DNA of 19,701 bases from Clostridia bacterium (GTDB lineage Bacteria; Bacillota; Clostridia; Oscillospirales; Acutalibacteraceae), in NCBI GenBank assembly GCA_900766945.1, contig CAAFXD010000249.1:1-19701 (forward strand), written 5' to 3'. The notes below the pieces were generated by a model. The model worked only from the letters and a program-made list of their open reading frames with translations. It was not told the origin of the DNA and did not search any database. This document shows positions 6,697 to 14,061 of the stretch, in pieces. How positions within the stretch are numbered: the stretch's first letter is position 1; the number at the start of each line of letters is the position of its first letter. The position numbers and the translations under genes are program-made.

Positions 6697-7371
6697 ATGT
6701 TATTTAATATTCTTCGCGGCGGATATTCCGGCATTCAGATTTTAGCGGGTGTATTTGCCTCTGTCTTTGTTGTATTTTGCACCTTGCCGATTCATGAATA
6801 TGCACATGCGTGGGTAGCCACAAAACTCGGTGACCCGACCCCGCGGTTGCAAGGCCGCTTGTCCTTAAATCCGATGCGTCACATGGACCCTATCGGTGCT
6901 TTGATGATTGTTCTGCTCGGCTTTGGCTATGCCAAGCCCGTTTCGATTAACGCACGCAACTTCAAAAATCCGAAAACAGGTATGGCGCTTACCGCGATTG
7001 CCGGTCCGTGTGCCAATTTGCTGATGGCGCTTCTTTTTCTGCTGTGCAAAAATATTGTAATGCTGATTTCCACAACCAATGTATTGGCGGTTGCGCTTTT
7101 ATATTTCTTTGTTTTTGCCGCCAGCATCAATGTCGGCTTGGCAGTATTCAATTTGCTGCCGATTCCGCCGTTGGACGGCTCTCGGATTTTACAGCTTCTC
7201 ATTCCGCAGAAATACTATTTTAAGTTTATGCAGTATGAGCGGTATATCATTTTGATTGTGTTTGCACTGTTGTTTTTCAATGTGCTGACAAAACCGCTCG
7301 GCTGGTTGCAATCTTTCGTTTATAATGCATTGGATTTTATTGTCAGCTATCCTTTCCGATTAGGCAGGTAA
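6697..7371 (+). CDS. Site-2 protease family (M50) intramembrane metalloprotease
   Basis: This 224-residue, highly hydrophobic protein has about five or six membrane segments. The zinc-binding HEYAH (HExxH) is at 33-37 and the second M50 motif 'NLLPIPPLDG' is at 153-162, with D161 as the third zinc ligand. This is the short, PDZ-less form common in Firmicutes. Site-2 proteases cut membrane-embedded substrates such as anti-sigma factors; the substrate here is unknown. AGGAG at 6686-6690 is a well-placed Shine-Dalgarno. It is the first gene of a unit with scpA (3-base gap) and scpB, a neighbourhood common in Clostridia. Confidence 0.9.
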   Translation: MLFNILRGGYSGIQILAGVFASVFVVFCTLPIHEYAHAWVATKLGDPTPRLQGRLSLNPMRHMDPIGALMIVLLGFGYAKPVSINARNFKNPKTGMALTAIAGPCANLLMALLFLLCKNIVMLISTTNVLAVALLYFFVFAASINVGLAVFNLLPIPPLDGSRILQLLIPQKYYFKFMQYERYIILIVFALLFFNVLTKPLGWLQSFVYNALDFIVSYPFRLGR

Positions 7372-7374
7372 CAG

Positions 7375-8115
7375 ATGGAACAGATTTCTTATAAGTTAGA
7401 AGTATTTGAAGGTCCGATGGACTTGCTTTTACATCTGATTTCTAAGCATAAACTGAATATTTACGATATTCCGATTATCGAGCTTGTCGAGCAATACATT
7501 GACTATGTAAAGCAAATGCAGGCGGAGGATATGTATGTTGCCAGCGAGTTTTTGGAAATGGCGGCACGGCTTGTGTATATCAAAACGGTTTCGCTTTTGC
7601 CTGTGTATGAAGAAGCCGAAGAACTGAAAAAAGAATTGACCGGCGAACTGTTAGAATACCGCGATTGTCAGTTGATGGCGGGCAAATTGGCGAAGCAAAC
7701 CGAGGGCTTCGACCGATTTGTGCGTAATCCGATGACCATAGATATTGACCCGACATATACGCGTTTACACGAGCCTTCGGAACTTTTGCGCGCCTATCTC
7801 AATGTAGTTGGGAAAAAAATGCGCAAACTGCCGCCGCCGATTGAGGCGTTCAAAGGCATTGTTGCCACCAAAATTGTTTCGGTAGAGTCCAAAATCCAAT
7901 CGATTTTCCATAAATTAAAGCGCAAAGGGAATAAACAAAAGTTTAAAAATTTATTTACCGATGCCGAATCCCGTTCGGATATGATTGCAACATTTTTGGC
8001 GGTCTTAGAGCTTGCCAAGGTCAAAAAGGTCTATTTGGACGGTGAGGGCGATGCGATGCGTGTGGAACTGCTCGCGGAGGATTTCGCGGATTTTGATGCG
8101 CACGAATGGGAGTAA
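7375..8115 (+). CDS. scpA: Segregation and condensation protein ScpA
   Basis: This 246-residue protein is the kleisin of the bacterial SMC condensin. It bridges the SMC heads and binds ScpB, helping to compact and segregate the chromosome. The N-terminal 'LEVFEGPMDLLLHLISKHKLNIYDIPI' region is the ScpA signature, followed by 'SEFLEMAARLVYIKT', the helical middle and a winged-helix C-terminus ('FLAVLELAKVKKV'). Length matches the family (about 250). It lies 3 bases after the M50 gene and 3 before scpB. smc itself is not in the window. Confidence 0.95.
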   Translation: MEQISYKLEVFEGPMDLLLHLISKHKLNIYDIPIIELVEQYIDYVKQMQAEDMYVASEFLEMAARLVYIKTVSLLPVYEEAEELKKELTGELLEYRDCQLMAGKLAKQTEGFDRFVRNPMTIDIDPTYTRLHEPSELLRAYLNVVGKKMRKLPPPIEAFKGIVATKIVSVESKIQSIFHKLKRKGNKQKFKNLFTDAESRSDMIATFLAVLELAKVKKVYLDGEGDAMRVELLAEDFADFDAHEWE

Positions 8116-8118
8116 GCT

Positions 8119-8742
8119 ATGTTAAATGCCAATGAGTTACAGGCGGCGGCGGAGGCGGTATTATTCGCCGTCGGTGAGCCGCTGGAATTGAAAAGAATTG
8201 CCGAAGTGTTGGAAATCGAAGAGGATAGCGCCGAGCAGGTGCTGATGAATTTGTCCGCCGCTTTGGATGAGCGCGGCAGCGGTATCAGCTTGTTGCGCCT
8301 CGGGACAAAGTATCAGCTTGCCTCCCGCACACAGTTTGCGCCGCAAATTCGCAGTATCTTGGAAGTCAAGCGCAATGCGCCGCTTTCGCAGGCGGCATTT
8401 GAGGTGTTGGCTGTGATTGCCTATAACCAGCCTGTCACCAAGTCCTTTGTGGAGCAGGTGCGCGGTGTGGACTGCTCCGGCGTGATTGCAACACTTTGCC
8501 AGAAAAAACTGGTTGAGGAAAAAGGTCGCTTGGAATTACCGGGCAGACCGCTTGTATACGGTACAACACCGGAGTTTTTGCGTTGCTTTTCCGTGTCGGA
8601 TTTGGGCGAACTGCCGGAGCTTCCCAACCATGATGCAGAGCAGTCGATAGAAGCGGTGATGGAGGCGGCAGGGCAACCGTTAGACGCGAATTCGGGTGAA
8701 CCCGAAGAAACCGAAATCGGAAACGATACAATTTCCGAATAA
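8119..8742 (+). CDS. scpB: Segregation and condensation protein ScpB
   Basis: This 207-residue protein is the dimeric KITE subunit that binds ScpA in the SMC-ScpAB complex. Two winged-helix domains are apparent: the first about 5-80 ('AAEAVLFAVGEPLELKRIAEVL'), the second about 85-165 ('SQAAFEVLAVIAYNQPVTKSFVEQVRGVD', 'GRPLVYGTTPEFL'). Both carry family-typical phrases. The last 35 residues or so are acidic and probably disordered, as is usual. GGGAG overlaps the end of scpA and serves as the ribosome site, giving tight coupling with scpA and the 1:2 subunit supply the complex needs. Confidence 0.95.
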   Translation: MLNANELQAAAEAVLFAVGEPLELKRIAEVLEIEEDSAEQVLMNLSAALDERGSGISLLRLGTKYQLASRTQFAPQIRSILEVKRNAPLSQAAFEVLAVIAYNQPVTKSFVEQVRGVDCSGVIATLCQKKLVEEKGRLELPGRPLVYGTTPEFLRCFSVSDLGELPELPNHDAEQSIEAVMEAAGQPLDANSGEPEETEIGNDTISE

Positions 8743-8774
8743 ATGACACAAATACCGAAAAAGGAGGTGTCGCG

Positions 8775-9479
8775 ATGGTTTTTCTATACATTTTACTCGG
8801 GATTATTGCTTTGATTATCCTGCTGTTAAGCGTGAAGGTGCGCGTGGACGCAGAATATATTGACGATTTCCGCGTAAAACTGCGCTGGCTTTTTCTTTCC
8901 TTTGACCTATACCCGATGAAAAAGAAAGAAAAAAAGCCGAAGAAAGAAAAACCGGCTGCGGAGGAACCGCCGCAGGAGGAAACAACGCCTACGGAAAAGA
9001 AGCCGAATCCCTTGAAAACCTTTTATGAAAATCAAGGCTTTGACGGCGTAATGCAGTTGGTTCGGGACACGGCAGATGCGGTCGGTTCTTTGATGAAGAG
9101 CGTTAAAAAGCATTTGATACTCGAGGAACTGTATTTGTGGGCGGTTATCTCCCATAACCATGATGCGGCACAAACTGCCATCGAATATGGGCAGGCGTGT
9201 CAGCAGATTTTCCCCGCCATGGGTTTTATTTGCTCCAATTTAAAGGTAAAAAAATACGATGTCGAGGTCGAGCCGGATTTTATCGGTACATTCAGTTCGG
9301 CGCAGTTTGCGTTTTCCCTTTCCCTCCGACCGATATTTTTAATCCATGCCGGAATTGTGATGGCATGCAGATTGCTGTTTAAAGTGGTTTTGAAGATTTT
9401 CCCCATCAAATCAAAATCACAGAAACATACAGAAAACAATGTAAACAATACTACTATTGAAGGCGGTGCTACAATATGA
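8775..9479 (+). CDS. DUF2953 membrane-anchored protein
   Basis: This 234-residue protein has an N-terminal membrane segment (1-20, 'FLYILLGIIALIILLLSV'), a short beta-rich stretch ('VRVDAEYIDDFRVKLRWLFLSFDLYP'), and then a low-complexity Lys/Glu/Pro linker (about 48-78). A C-terminal domain of about 150 residues follows, with a further hydrophobic segment (about 186-206). This is the layout of DUF2953, a family of unknown function that sits next to gerW/ytfJ in many spore-formers, which suggests a sporulation or envelope role. A near-perfect AAGGAGGTG Shine-Dalgarno precedes ATG 8775. The stop overlaps gerW (ATGA). The linker's coding strand is very purine-rich (about 8917-9008). Confidence 0.8.
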   Translation: MVFLYILLGIIALIILLLSVKVRVDAEYIDDFRVKLRWLFLSFDLYPMKKKEKKPKKEKPAAEEPPQEETTPTEKKPNPLKTFYENQGFDGVMQLVRDTADAVGSLMKSVKKHLILEELYLWAVISHNHDAAQTAIEYGQACQQIFPAMGFICSNLKVKKYDVEVEPDFIGTFSSAQFAFSLSLRPIFLIHAGIVMACRLLFKVVLKIFPIKSKSQKHTENNVNNTTIEGGATI

Positions 9480-9919
9480 AAGAACAATCAGCAGCAGGGA
9501 TTTTGGAAACCACCATTGAAAAGGTGAAAAATCTTGTCAGCGTCAGCACAATCATCGGTGACCCGATGCAGGTGGACGGCGGCATTACCATTATTCCCGT
9601 TTCCAAGGTGACCTATGGGTTTGCGTCGGGCGGTTCGGATTTCCCGTCTAAAACAAACAAGGAGCTGTTCGGCGGCGGCGGCGGCGCGGGCGTAACGATT
9701 ACTCCTGTTGCATTTTTGGTGATTGCTGACGGCGAAGTGACCATTAAGCATATTACGGCGTTTGACAATGCCGCAGAGCGTGTGGTCAACCTTGTACCCG
9801 AAATGTTTGACAAGGTGACATCCGTTGTGAACAAAGCCAAAAAGGAAAAAGATGCAAAAGCGCAGGAAGCCGCTGACGATGCAATGGTTTCCGCCGCGAT
9901 TGATGAACTGACGAAATAA
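9476..9919 (+). CDS. gerW: GerW-family sporulation protein (YtfJ)
   Basis: This 147-residue protein carries the GerW core: 'VSTIIGDPMQVDGGITIIPVSKVTYGF' region (22-49), 'GGSDFP' (52-57), a glycine run (66-70) and 'VTITPVAFLVI' (73-83). In Bacillus subtilis, YtfJ/GerW is made in the forespore and is needed for normal germination. The last 30 residues are Lys/Ala/Glu/Asp-rich and helical. ATG 9476 overlaps the DUF2953 stop codon, and AGGCGG at 9461-9466 is the ribosome site. A (GGC)5 tract at 9671-9685 encodes the glycine run. Its presence supports a sporulating lineage, although gerW can persist in lineages that no longer sporulate. Confidence 0.92.
   Translation: MKEQSAAGILETTIEKVKNLVSVSTIIGDPMQVDGGITIIPVSKVTYGFASGGSDFPSKTNKELFGGGGGAGVTITPVAFLVIADGEVTIKHITAFDNAAERVVNLVPEMFDKVTSVVNKAKKEKDAKAQEAADDAMVSAAIDELTK
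9671..9685 (+). repeat. (GGC)5 microsatellite inside gerW
   Basis: Five consecutive GGC codons encode Gly66-Gly70 of GerW. The glycine-rich run is common at this point in the family, so this reflects protein composition, but a pure single-codon tract is a possible site of copy-number change. Confidence 0.8.
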
Positions 9920-9940
9920 AACCCACAAAATATTTCAATC

Positions 9941-9973
9941 ACCGCCTGCATATTCTTGAATATGGCAGGTGGT
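9941..9973 (+). promoter_or_regulatory. Hairpin covering the dacF Shine-Dalgarno
   Basis: Bases 9941-9955 pair with 9958-9973 (8 bp, one bulged G at 9965, then 6-7 bp closed by a CTTG loop; one G-U pair). The right arm contains AGGTGG (9967-9972), the ribosome site of dacF. No T tract follows directly, so this fits translational control better than an intrinsic terminator, although partial termination after gerW is not excluded. Confidence 0.6.
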
Positions 9974-9977
9974 TGAT

Positions 9978-11141
9978 TTGTGTAAAAAGTGTTTTTTGGG
10001 TATCCTCTTTTCTTTACTGTTGCTGTGCAGTTGCGTGTTGTGCGCAGGGGCGGTAGATTTGCCTGCGGATATTTCCGCCCAGGCGTGTGTTTTGATGGTT
10101 GCTGACACACATGAGGTGCTGTTTTCGAGAAATGAACACGACCTATTGCCCATGGCGAGCACGACCAAAATTATGACGGCGCTCATCGCCCTTGAAAGCG
10201 GGATACCGCAAAAAGAGATTACCGTCACAGAGGAAATGGTGCGTGTGGAAGGGACTTCCATCGGACTGTTGCCCGGGGATACGATTACTGTGCAAGCACT
10301 CGTTGCCGGTATGCTGTTGGAGTCGGGCAATGATGCCGCCAATGTGACCGCCTATGCGGTATCGGGCGGTATTGCACCTTTTTTGGAAAAGATGAATGCA
10401 AAAGCACATAAACTCGGTATGCAAAATACCTGCTTTGAAACCGTGTCAGGGCTTGATAGCGAAAATCACCGTTCCACGGCATATGATATGGCGTTGCTCG
10501 GCTGTGCCGCCATCCAAAATCCGGTGTTTTGCGCAATATGTTCGCAGACGCATATGCGGGTTTCTTACGGAAATCCGCCGTATGCACGGACTTTTTCAAA
10601 TCATAATAAGCTTTTGGGCTCTTATGACGGCGTTTTCGGCATTAAAACAGGTTTTACGAAAAAAAGCGGGCGGTGTTTGGTATCTGCCGCCACGCGGGAC
10701 GGCGTTACGCTGGTTGCGGTGACGCTGAATGCACCGAACGATTGGGCGGACCACAAAAAACTGTTTGATTACGGTTTTGCTACTGTGCAAAAACGGCAGG
10801 CGTTTTCTACCGAACAGTGCCCGCAGATTGCGGTTGTCGGCGGCGAAAGCGCTTTTGTAACTGCAACGGTGATAGGGGATTGCTCGGTTGCGCTCGGCAA
10901 TACCGCGGCGCAGGTGACGACAAGAGTATATGTTCAGCCCTTTTTATATGCGCCCGTGGAAGCGGGGGACTGTGTCGGCAGGGTGGATTTGTTTGTGAAC
11001 GGCGAAAGGGTATCCACCCGTACGCTGGTTGCGGCGGAAAATGTTGCCGCAGTCACGCGTGACTGTAACGAATGGACAGATGACGAAAAGCAAAAAACGC
11101 TGTCGGAAAAAATCAAAGCGTTTTTGAATTTGTTTAGGTGA
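9978..11141 (+). CDS. dacF: D-alanyl-D-alanine carboxypeptidase (S11, DacF-type)
   Basis: This penicillin-binding DD-carboxypeptidase trims the terminal D-Ala from peptidoglycan stem peptides outside the membrane. A signal peptide is clear (hydrophobic core 'FLGILFSLLLLCSCVLC', likely cut near CAGA). Counting from TTG 9978 (387 residues), the three active-site motifs are SxxK at 61-64 ('STTK', S61 nucleophile), SGN at 116-118 and KTG at 223-225. A C-terminal beta domain (about 275-350) and a final amphipathic helix ('KIKAFLNLFR') complete the PBP5 layout. I prefer TTG 9978 because AGGTGG (9967-9972) lies 5 bases before it; GTG 9969 is in frame but has no ribosome site. DacF paralogues act in vegetative cells or in spore cortex formation; neighbouring gerW favours a spore link, which is inference. 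Confidence 0.88.
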   Translation: MCKKCFLGILFSLLLLCSCVLCAGAVDLPADISAQACVLMVADTHEVLFSRNEHDLLPMASTTKIMTALIALESGIPQKEITVTEEMVRVEGTSIGLLPGDTITVQALVAGMLLESGNDAANVTAYAVSGGIAPFLEKMNAKAHKLGMQNTCFETVSGLDSENHRSTAYDMALLGCAAIQNPVFCAICSQTHMRVSYGNPPYARTFSNHNKLLGSYDGVFGIKTGFTKKSGRCLVSAATRDGVTLVAVTLNAPNDWADHKKLFDYGFATVQKRQAFSTEQCPQIAVVGGESAFVTATVIGDCSVALGNTAAQVTTRVYVQPFLYAPVEAGDCVGRVDLFVNGERVSTRTLVAAENVAAVTRDCNEWTDDEKQKTLSEKIKAFLNLFR

Positions 11142-11146
11142 ATTGT

Positions 11147-11890
11147 ATGACAGATGCAAAAGTTCGACTGCAAAAATATATGGCAGAAGCGGGGATTGCC
11201 TCACGGCGCAAGTCGGAGGAGTTAATAGCCGCAGGAAAAGTGCGTGTGAATGGGAAAGTTGCCGAAATCGGTGACAAAATCAATCCCCGCACAGATAAAG
11301 TGACGGTTTCGGGTAAAAAGGTTGTAAAATCTAAAAAGCATGTCTACATTATGCTCCATAAACCGCGCGGATTTATTACCACCATGCACGACGAAATGGA
11401 CAGAAAATGTGTGGCAGAACTGATTGACGATGTGCCGGAGCGCGTATATCCCGTCGGTCGATTGGACCGCGAGTCCGAAGGGCTTTTGCTGTTAACCAAT
11501 GACGGGGAATTTGCAAATGCGTTAACGCATCCGTCCAAGCATGTGCCGAAAACTTACCGTGTGACCGTTCGCCCCGATGTGACGAAAGAGCAGTTAGCTG
11601 CATTTGAAAACGGCATAGAAATCGACGGTAAAATGACTTTACCCGCTGAGGTGCGCGTGTTGGACAAGCAAGAGGGTAGGGTTGTTCTGGAAGTTGTGAT
11701 ATACGAGGGGCGCAACCGGCAAATTCGTAAGATGTGCGAGTCGTTGGGCTTAGAAGTGGCACGCTTAAAGCGCACCAAAATCGGTTCTCTGAAACTCGGT
11801 ATGTTGAAACCGGGGGAGTATCGGTATTTGACTGAGGAGGAAATTCACGGGCTTTTGGTTGCGGCAGAAGTAACGAAAAGAGGGATATAA
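11147..11890 (+). CDS. rluB: RluB-type pseudouridine synthase
   Basis: This 247-residue protein has an N-terminal S4 RNA-binding domain ('VRLQKYMAEAGIASRRKSEELI', 6-27, with 'KVRVNGKV') and a catalytic domain with 'YIMLHKPRGFITT' (67-79). The signature GRLDRESEGLLLLTNDG starts at 104, making D107 the expected nucleophilic aspartate. 'EGRNRQIRKMCESLG' near the C-terminus is family-typical. The 'DRESEGLLLLTNDG' form is that of B. subtilis RluB, which modifies 23S rRNA helix 89. ATG 11147 is 5 bases after AGGTGA (11136-11141); an in-frame GTG at 11138 overlaps that site and is less likely. It is a different subtype from the RsuA-like protein at 386-1099. Confidence 0.9.
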   Translation: MTDAKVRLQKYMAEAGIASRRKSEELIAAGKVRVNGKVAEIGDKINPRTDKVTVSGKKVVKSKKHVYIMLHKPRGFITTMHDEMDRKCVAELIDDVPERVYPVGRLDRESEGLLLLTNDGEFANALTHPSKHVPKTYRVTVRPDVTKEQLAAFENGIEIDGKMTLPAEVRVLDKQEGRVVLEVVIYEGRNRQIRKMCESLGLEVARLKRTKIGSLKLGMLKPGEYRYLTEEEIHGLLVAAEVTKRGI

Positions 11891-12282
11891 TGGTTTTTTA
11901 CCGACCGATTACCGACCGTGCGGAGATTGCACGGTTGTTCCCAACTGTTTCCTTGCCGACGGAAAAAACCGTCGGTGCATATGTTGCCGAAGAAAACGGT
12001 GCTTTCTGCGGAAAGTGTATGGTTGCGGTGGACGGGCAAGGTTGCGAGATTTCACAGCTTTCCGTGCCGAACGGCGATGCGCTTTTGGTCGAAGGGCTTT
12101 TGCGTTCTGCCCTGCATTTTGCGGGAAACCGAAATGCCTATACGGCGGTGTGCCGTGAAAACGATTTTCGCGAAACCTTGCTGTTGCTCGGCTTTGCGGA
12201 GCAGGACGGCGTGTTCACAGGGGAAATTCCTACGCTGTTACTCGGCTCGTGCTGTAAGCAAAATAGCGGTGTAAATGGTTGA
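11890..12282 (+). CDS. Protein of unknown function, possibly a reduced GNAT-fold protein
   Basis: This 130-residue protein starts at ATG 11890, sharing one base with the rluB stop codon and preceded by GAGGG (11880-11884), so it is very likely translated. The order 'FYRPITDRAEIARLF', 'VGAYVAEENGAFCGKCMVAVDGQGCEISQLSV', 'ALLVEGLLRSALHFAGNRNAYTAVCRENDFRETLLLLGF' looks like the strand-helix plan of the C-terminal half of an N-acetyltransferase: a final substrate strand, a helix, and a 'LLLLGF' turn. However, I cannot see the Q/RxxGxG/A acetyl-CoA loop, so catalysis is doubtful. It has six cysteines, including CC near the C-terminus ('LLGSCCKQ'). Similar unnamed proteins occur after rluB in related genomes, as far as I recall. 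The function is not known. Confidence 0.7.
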   Translation: MVFYRPITDRAEIARLFPTVSLPTEKTVGAYVAEENGAFCGKCMVAVDGQGCEISQLSVPNGDALLVEGLLRSALHFAGNRNAYTAVCRENDFRETLLLLGFAEQDGVFTGEIPTLLLGSCCKQNSGVNG

Positions 12283-12307
12283 CACACCGTGAAAAATGTA
12301 GTAAAAT
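12279..12307 (+). promoter_or_regulatory. Strong sigma-A promoter for the yicC-rsmB unit
   Basis: A perfect TTGACA -35 (12279-12284) and TAAAAT -10 (12302-12307, 5 of 6) are 17 bases apart. The -35 contains the TGA stop codon (12280-12282) of the preceding gene. The predicted start is near 12314, about 25 bases before ATG 12339. It should drive at least nine downstream genes to the window edge, as no terminator or other obvious promoter is seen after it. Confidence 0.8.
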
Positions 12308-12338
12308 ATATCGATAAAATCAGAGGCGGTTCAAAAAT

Positions 12339-13217
12339 ATGATAAAAAGTATGACCGGCTTTGGCAGAGCGCAGGAAACCGTGGACGGAATGCAAATCAC
12401 GGTGGAACTCAAAAGCGTGAACCATCGCTATTTTGAATTTTCCGCAAAAGTGCCGCGTACTTACGGCTTTTTGGAGGAAAAACTGAAAACCTTTACGAAT
12501 ACACAAATTTCCCGCGGGAAAACCGAATGCTATGTTTCCATTGAATTTTTAGAAGAAAGCGATGCAACGGTCGGGGTGAATACGGCGCTTGCCAAAGGGT
12601 ATGTGGATGCGTTGCGCACGCTTTCCGAAACCTTCCAGCTGAAAGAGGACATTTCCGTGTCGCTTTTATCGCGTTTCCCCGATGTTTTAACCTTGCAAAA
12701 AGCACCGGCAGATGAAGAGCGAATTTGGACAGCGGTGCAAAGCGTTGCTTCCCTTGCAGTGGAACGCTTCCTTTCGATGCGTGAGACGGAGGGCGAAAAG
12801 CTCCGCGCGGATATTCTTTCCCGTGCCGATACCATTCTTGACTGTGTTTCGTTTGTGGAGGAACGCTCCCCGCAAACCGTACGCGAATACAACGACAAAC
12901 TCAAAAAGCGTATGGAGGAGTTGCTCGGCAATACCCAAGTTGACGAACAGCGCCTGTTAACGGAAGCCGCCATTTTTGCCGATAAAATTGCCGTGGATGA
13001 AGAAACTGTCCGTTTGCGTAGCCACATTTCACAGCTTCGCACCTTTATGGACGCCGAAGAGCCCATCGGCAGAAAACTCGATTTTTTGGTGCAGGAAATC
13101 AACCGTGAAGCCAACACGATTGGTTCCAAAGCACAGAATGTGGAGATTGCCAAAAAAGTGATTGCCATTAAAGCGGAGGTTGAAAAAATCCGCGAGCAAG
13201 TACAAAACATCGAGTGA
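12339..13217 (+). CDS. yicC: YicC/YloC-family endoribonuclease
   Basis: This 292-residue protein begins with the family signature 'MIKSMTGFGRA' and 'ELKSVNHRYFE' (about 28-38). It ends with the DUF1732-type C-terminus 'GRKLDFLVQEINREANTIGSKA' (about 248-269). YicC of E. coli and YloC of B. subtilis are endoribonucleases of a conserved family; in-cell targets are not settled. The middle is helical. It is the first gene of the unit, with AGAGGCGG (12322-12329) as the ribosome site. The order yicC-remA-gmk-rpoZ-priA-def-fmt is the classic Firmicutes arrangement (yloC-remA-gmk-rpoZ in B. subtilis). Confidence 0.93.
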   Translation: MIKSMTGFGRAQETVDGMQITVELKSVNHRYFEFSAKVPRTYGFLEEKLKTFTNTQISRGKTECYVSIEFLEESDATVGVNTALAKGYVDALRTLSETFQLKEDISVSLLSRFPDVLTLQKAPADEERIWTAVQSVASLAVERFLSMRETEGEKLRADILSRADTILDCVSFVEERSPQTVREYNDKLKKRMEELLGNTQVDEQRLLTEAAIFADKIAVDEETVRLRSHISQLRTFMDAEEPIGRKLDFLVQEINREANTIGSKAQNVEIAKKVIAIKAEVEKIREQVQNIE

Positions 13218-13227
13218 GGGCTTTTTT

Positions 13228-13491
13228 ATGAAACTCATCAACATCGGCTTCGGGAATGCGGTAAATGCCGCAAGAATTTTGGCGGTGGTTTCGCCGGATT
13301 CCGCACCCGTGAAGCGTTTAATTCAAGAGGCGAAAGAGCAAAAACTCTTAATTGATGCCACCCAGGGGCGCAGAACACGCGCCGTCTTGATTACGGACAG
13401 TGACCATGTTATTTTGACCTATTTGCAGGCAGAAACAATTATGAACCGTTTTAACGGGGATACAAGCGCGGAGGATACGGTCAATGAGTGA
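13228..13491 (+). CDS. remA: RemA-family DNA-binding regulator
   Basis: This 87-residue protein starts at ATG 13228, 10 bases after the yicC stop, with GAGGG as the ribosome site. It carries the RemA core 'INIGFGNAVNAARILAVVSPDSAPVKRLIQEAK', 'LIDATQGRRTRAVLI' and 'DSDHVILTYLQAET'. In B. subtilis, RemA (YlzA) is a ring-forming DNA-binding activator of biofilm matrix and osmoprotection operons. The conserved arginines of the 'GRRTR' loop are present. A further upstream in-frame start exists in the yicC 3' end but would add unrelated residues. The end overlaps gmk by 8 bases. Targets in this organism are unknown. Confidence 0.92.
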   Translation: MKLINIGFGNAVNAARILAVVSPDSAPVKRLIQEAKEQKLLIDATQGRRTRAVLITDSDHVILTYLQAETIMNRFNGDTSAEDTVNE

Positions 13492-14041
13492 ACAAGGCAA
13501 ACTGATTCTGTTTTCCGGTCCGTCCGGCGTCGGGAAAGATACGCTTTTGGATATTTTGATTCGTAAAAATCCGAATTTCCAAAAATCGATTTCCATTACC
13601 ACCCGCGAGCGCCGCGAGGGTGAAGTGGACGGTGTTGATTATTATTTCATCACGCCCGATGATTTTGAAGCGATGCTGGATTGCGGCGAGGTTTTGGAAT
13701 TTGCAAAATACGGGAAAAATCTGTACGGCACGCCCAAAAAGCCTGTGGATAAGTGGCTTGCGGAAGGGAAAAGCGTGATTTTGAAAATTGAGGTGCAGGG
13801 TGCGGCTAAAATTAAAAAAATGTACCCCGATGCACTCGCCATTTTCATCATGCCGCCGTCTATGGAGATTTTGGAACACCGTTTGCGCCAACGAGGAACG
13901 GAAAATGAGGACGACTTGGTGCGTCGCCTGACTATTGCGCGCGATGAAATTGAAAAGAGCCGAGATTACGATTATATTGTCATCAACGATAGCTTAGAGG
14001 CCGCCGCCGATGAAGTTTTGGATATTTTAAGTCAAGAATAA
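13484..14041 (+). CDS. gmk: Guanylate kinase
   Basis: This 185-residue enzyme phosphorylates GMP to GDP using ATP. The P-loop 'GPSGVGKDT' is at 12-20, the GMP-binding part includes 'ITTRERREGEVDGVDYYFI' (about 38-56), and 'EVQGAAKIKKMYPDALAIFI' and the lid segment 'RLRQRGTENEDDLVRRL' follow, all typical of Gmk. Length is slightly below the usual 200. ATG 13484 lies inside the end of remA, with GGAGG at 13470-13474, so it is translationally coupled. It is followed by rpoZ as in most Firmicutes. Confidence 0.96.
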   Translation: MSEQGKLILFSGPSGVGKDTLLDILIRKNPNFQKSISITTRERREGEVDGVDYYFITPDDFEAMLDCGEVLEFAKYGKNLYGTPKKPVDKWLAEGKSVILKIEVQGAAKIKKMYPDALAIFIMPPSMEILEHRLRQRGTENEDDLVRRLTIARDEIEKSRDYDYIVINDSLEAAADEVLDILSQE

Positions 14042-14061
14042 ACAGAGTGAGGTAATGAAAA

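Noticed and set aside
8743..8814. Small open frame of 23 codons starting directly after the scpB stop
   Set aside because: It has no own ribosome site, contains the Shine-Dalgarno of the DUF2953 gene and overlaps it out of frame.
8917..9008. Purine-rich A/G tract as a structural or regulatory DNA element
   Set aside because: It is explained by the Lys/Glu/Pro-rich linker codons of the DUF2953 protein.
9488..10110. Antisense open frames opposite gerW and the start of dacF
   Set aside because: They lie against strongly supported genes and show no recognisable protein features.
12530..13210. Long antisense open frame (226 codons) opposite yicC
   Set aside because: The protein is Ser/Arg-rich and without recognisable domains, lies entirely within a clearly real gene, and has no ribosome site; it is a composition shadow.
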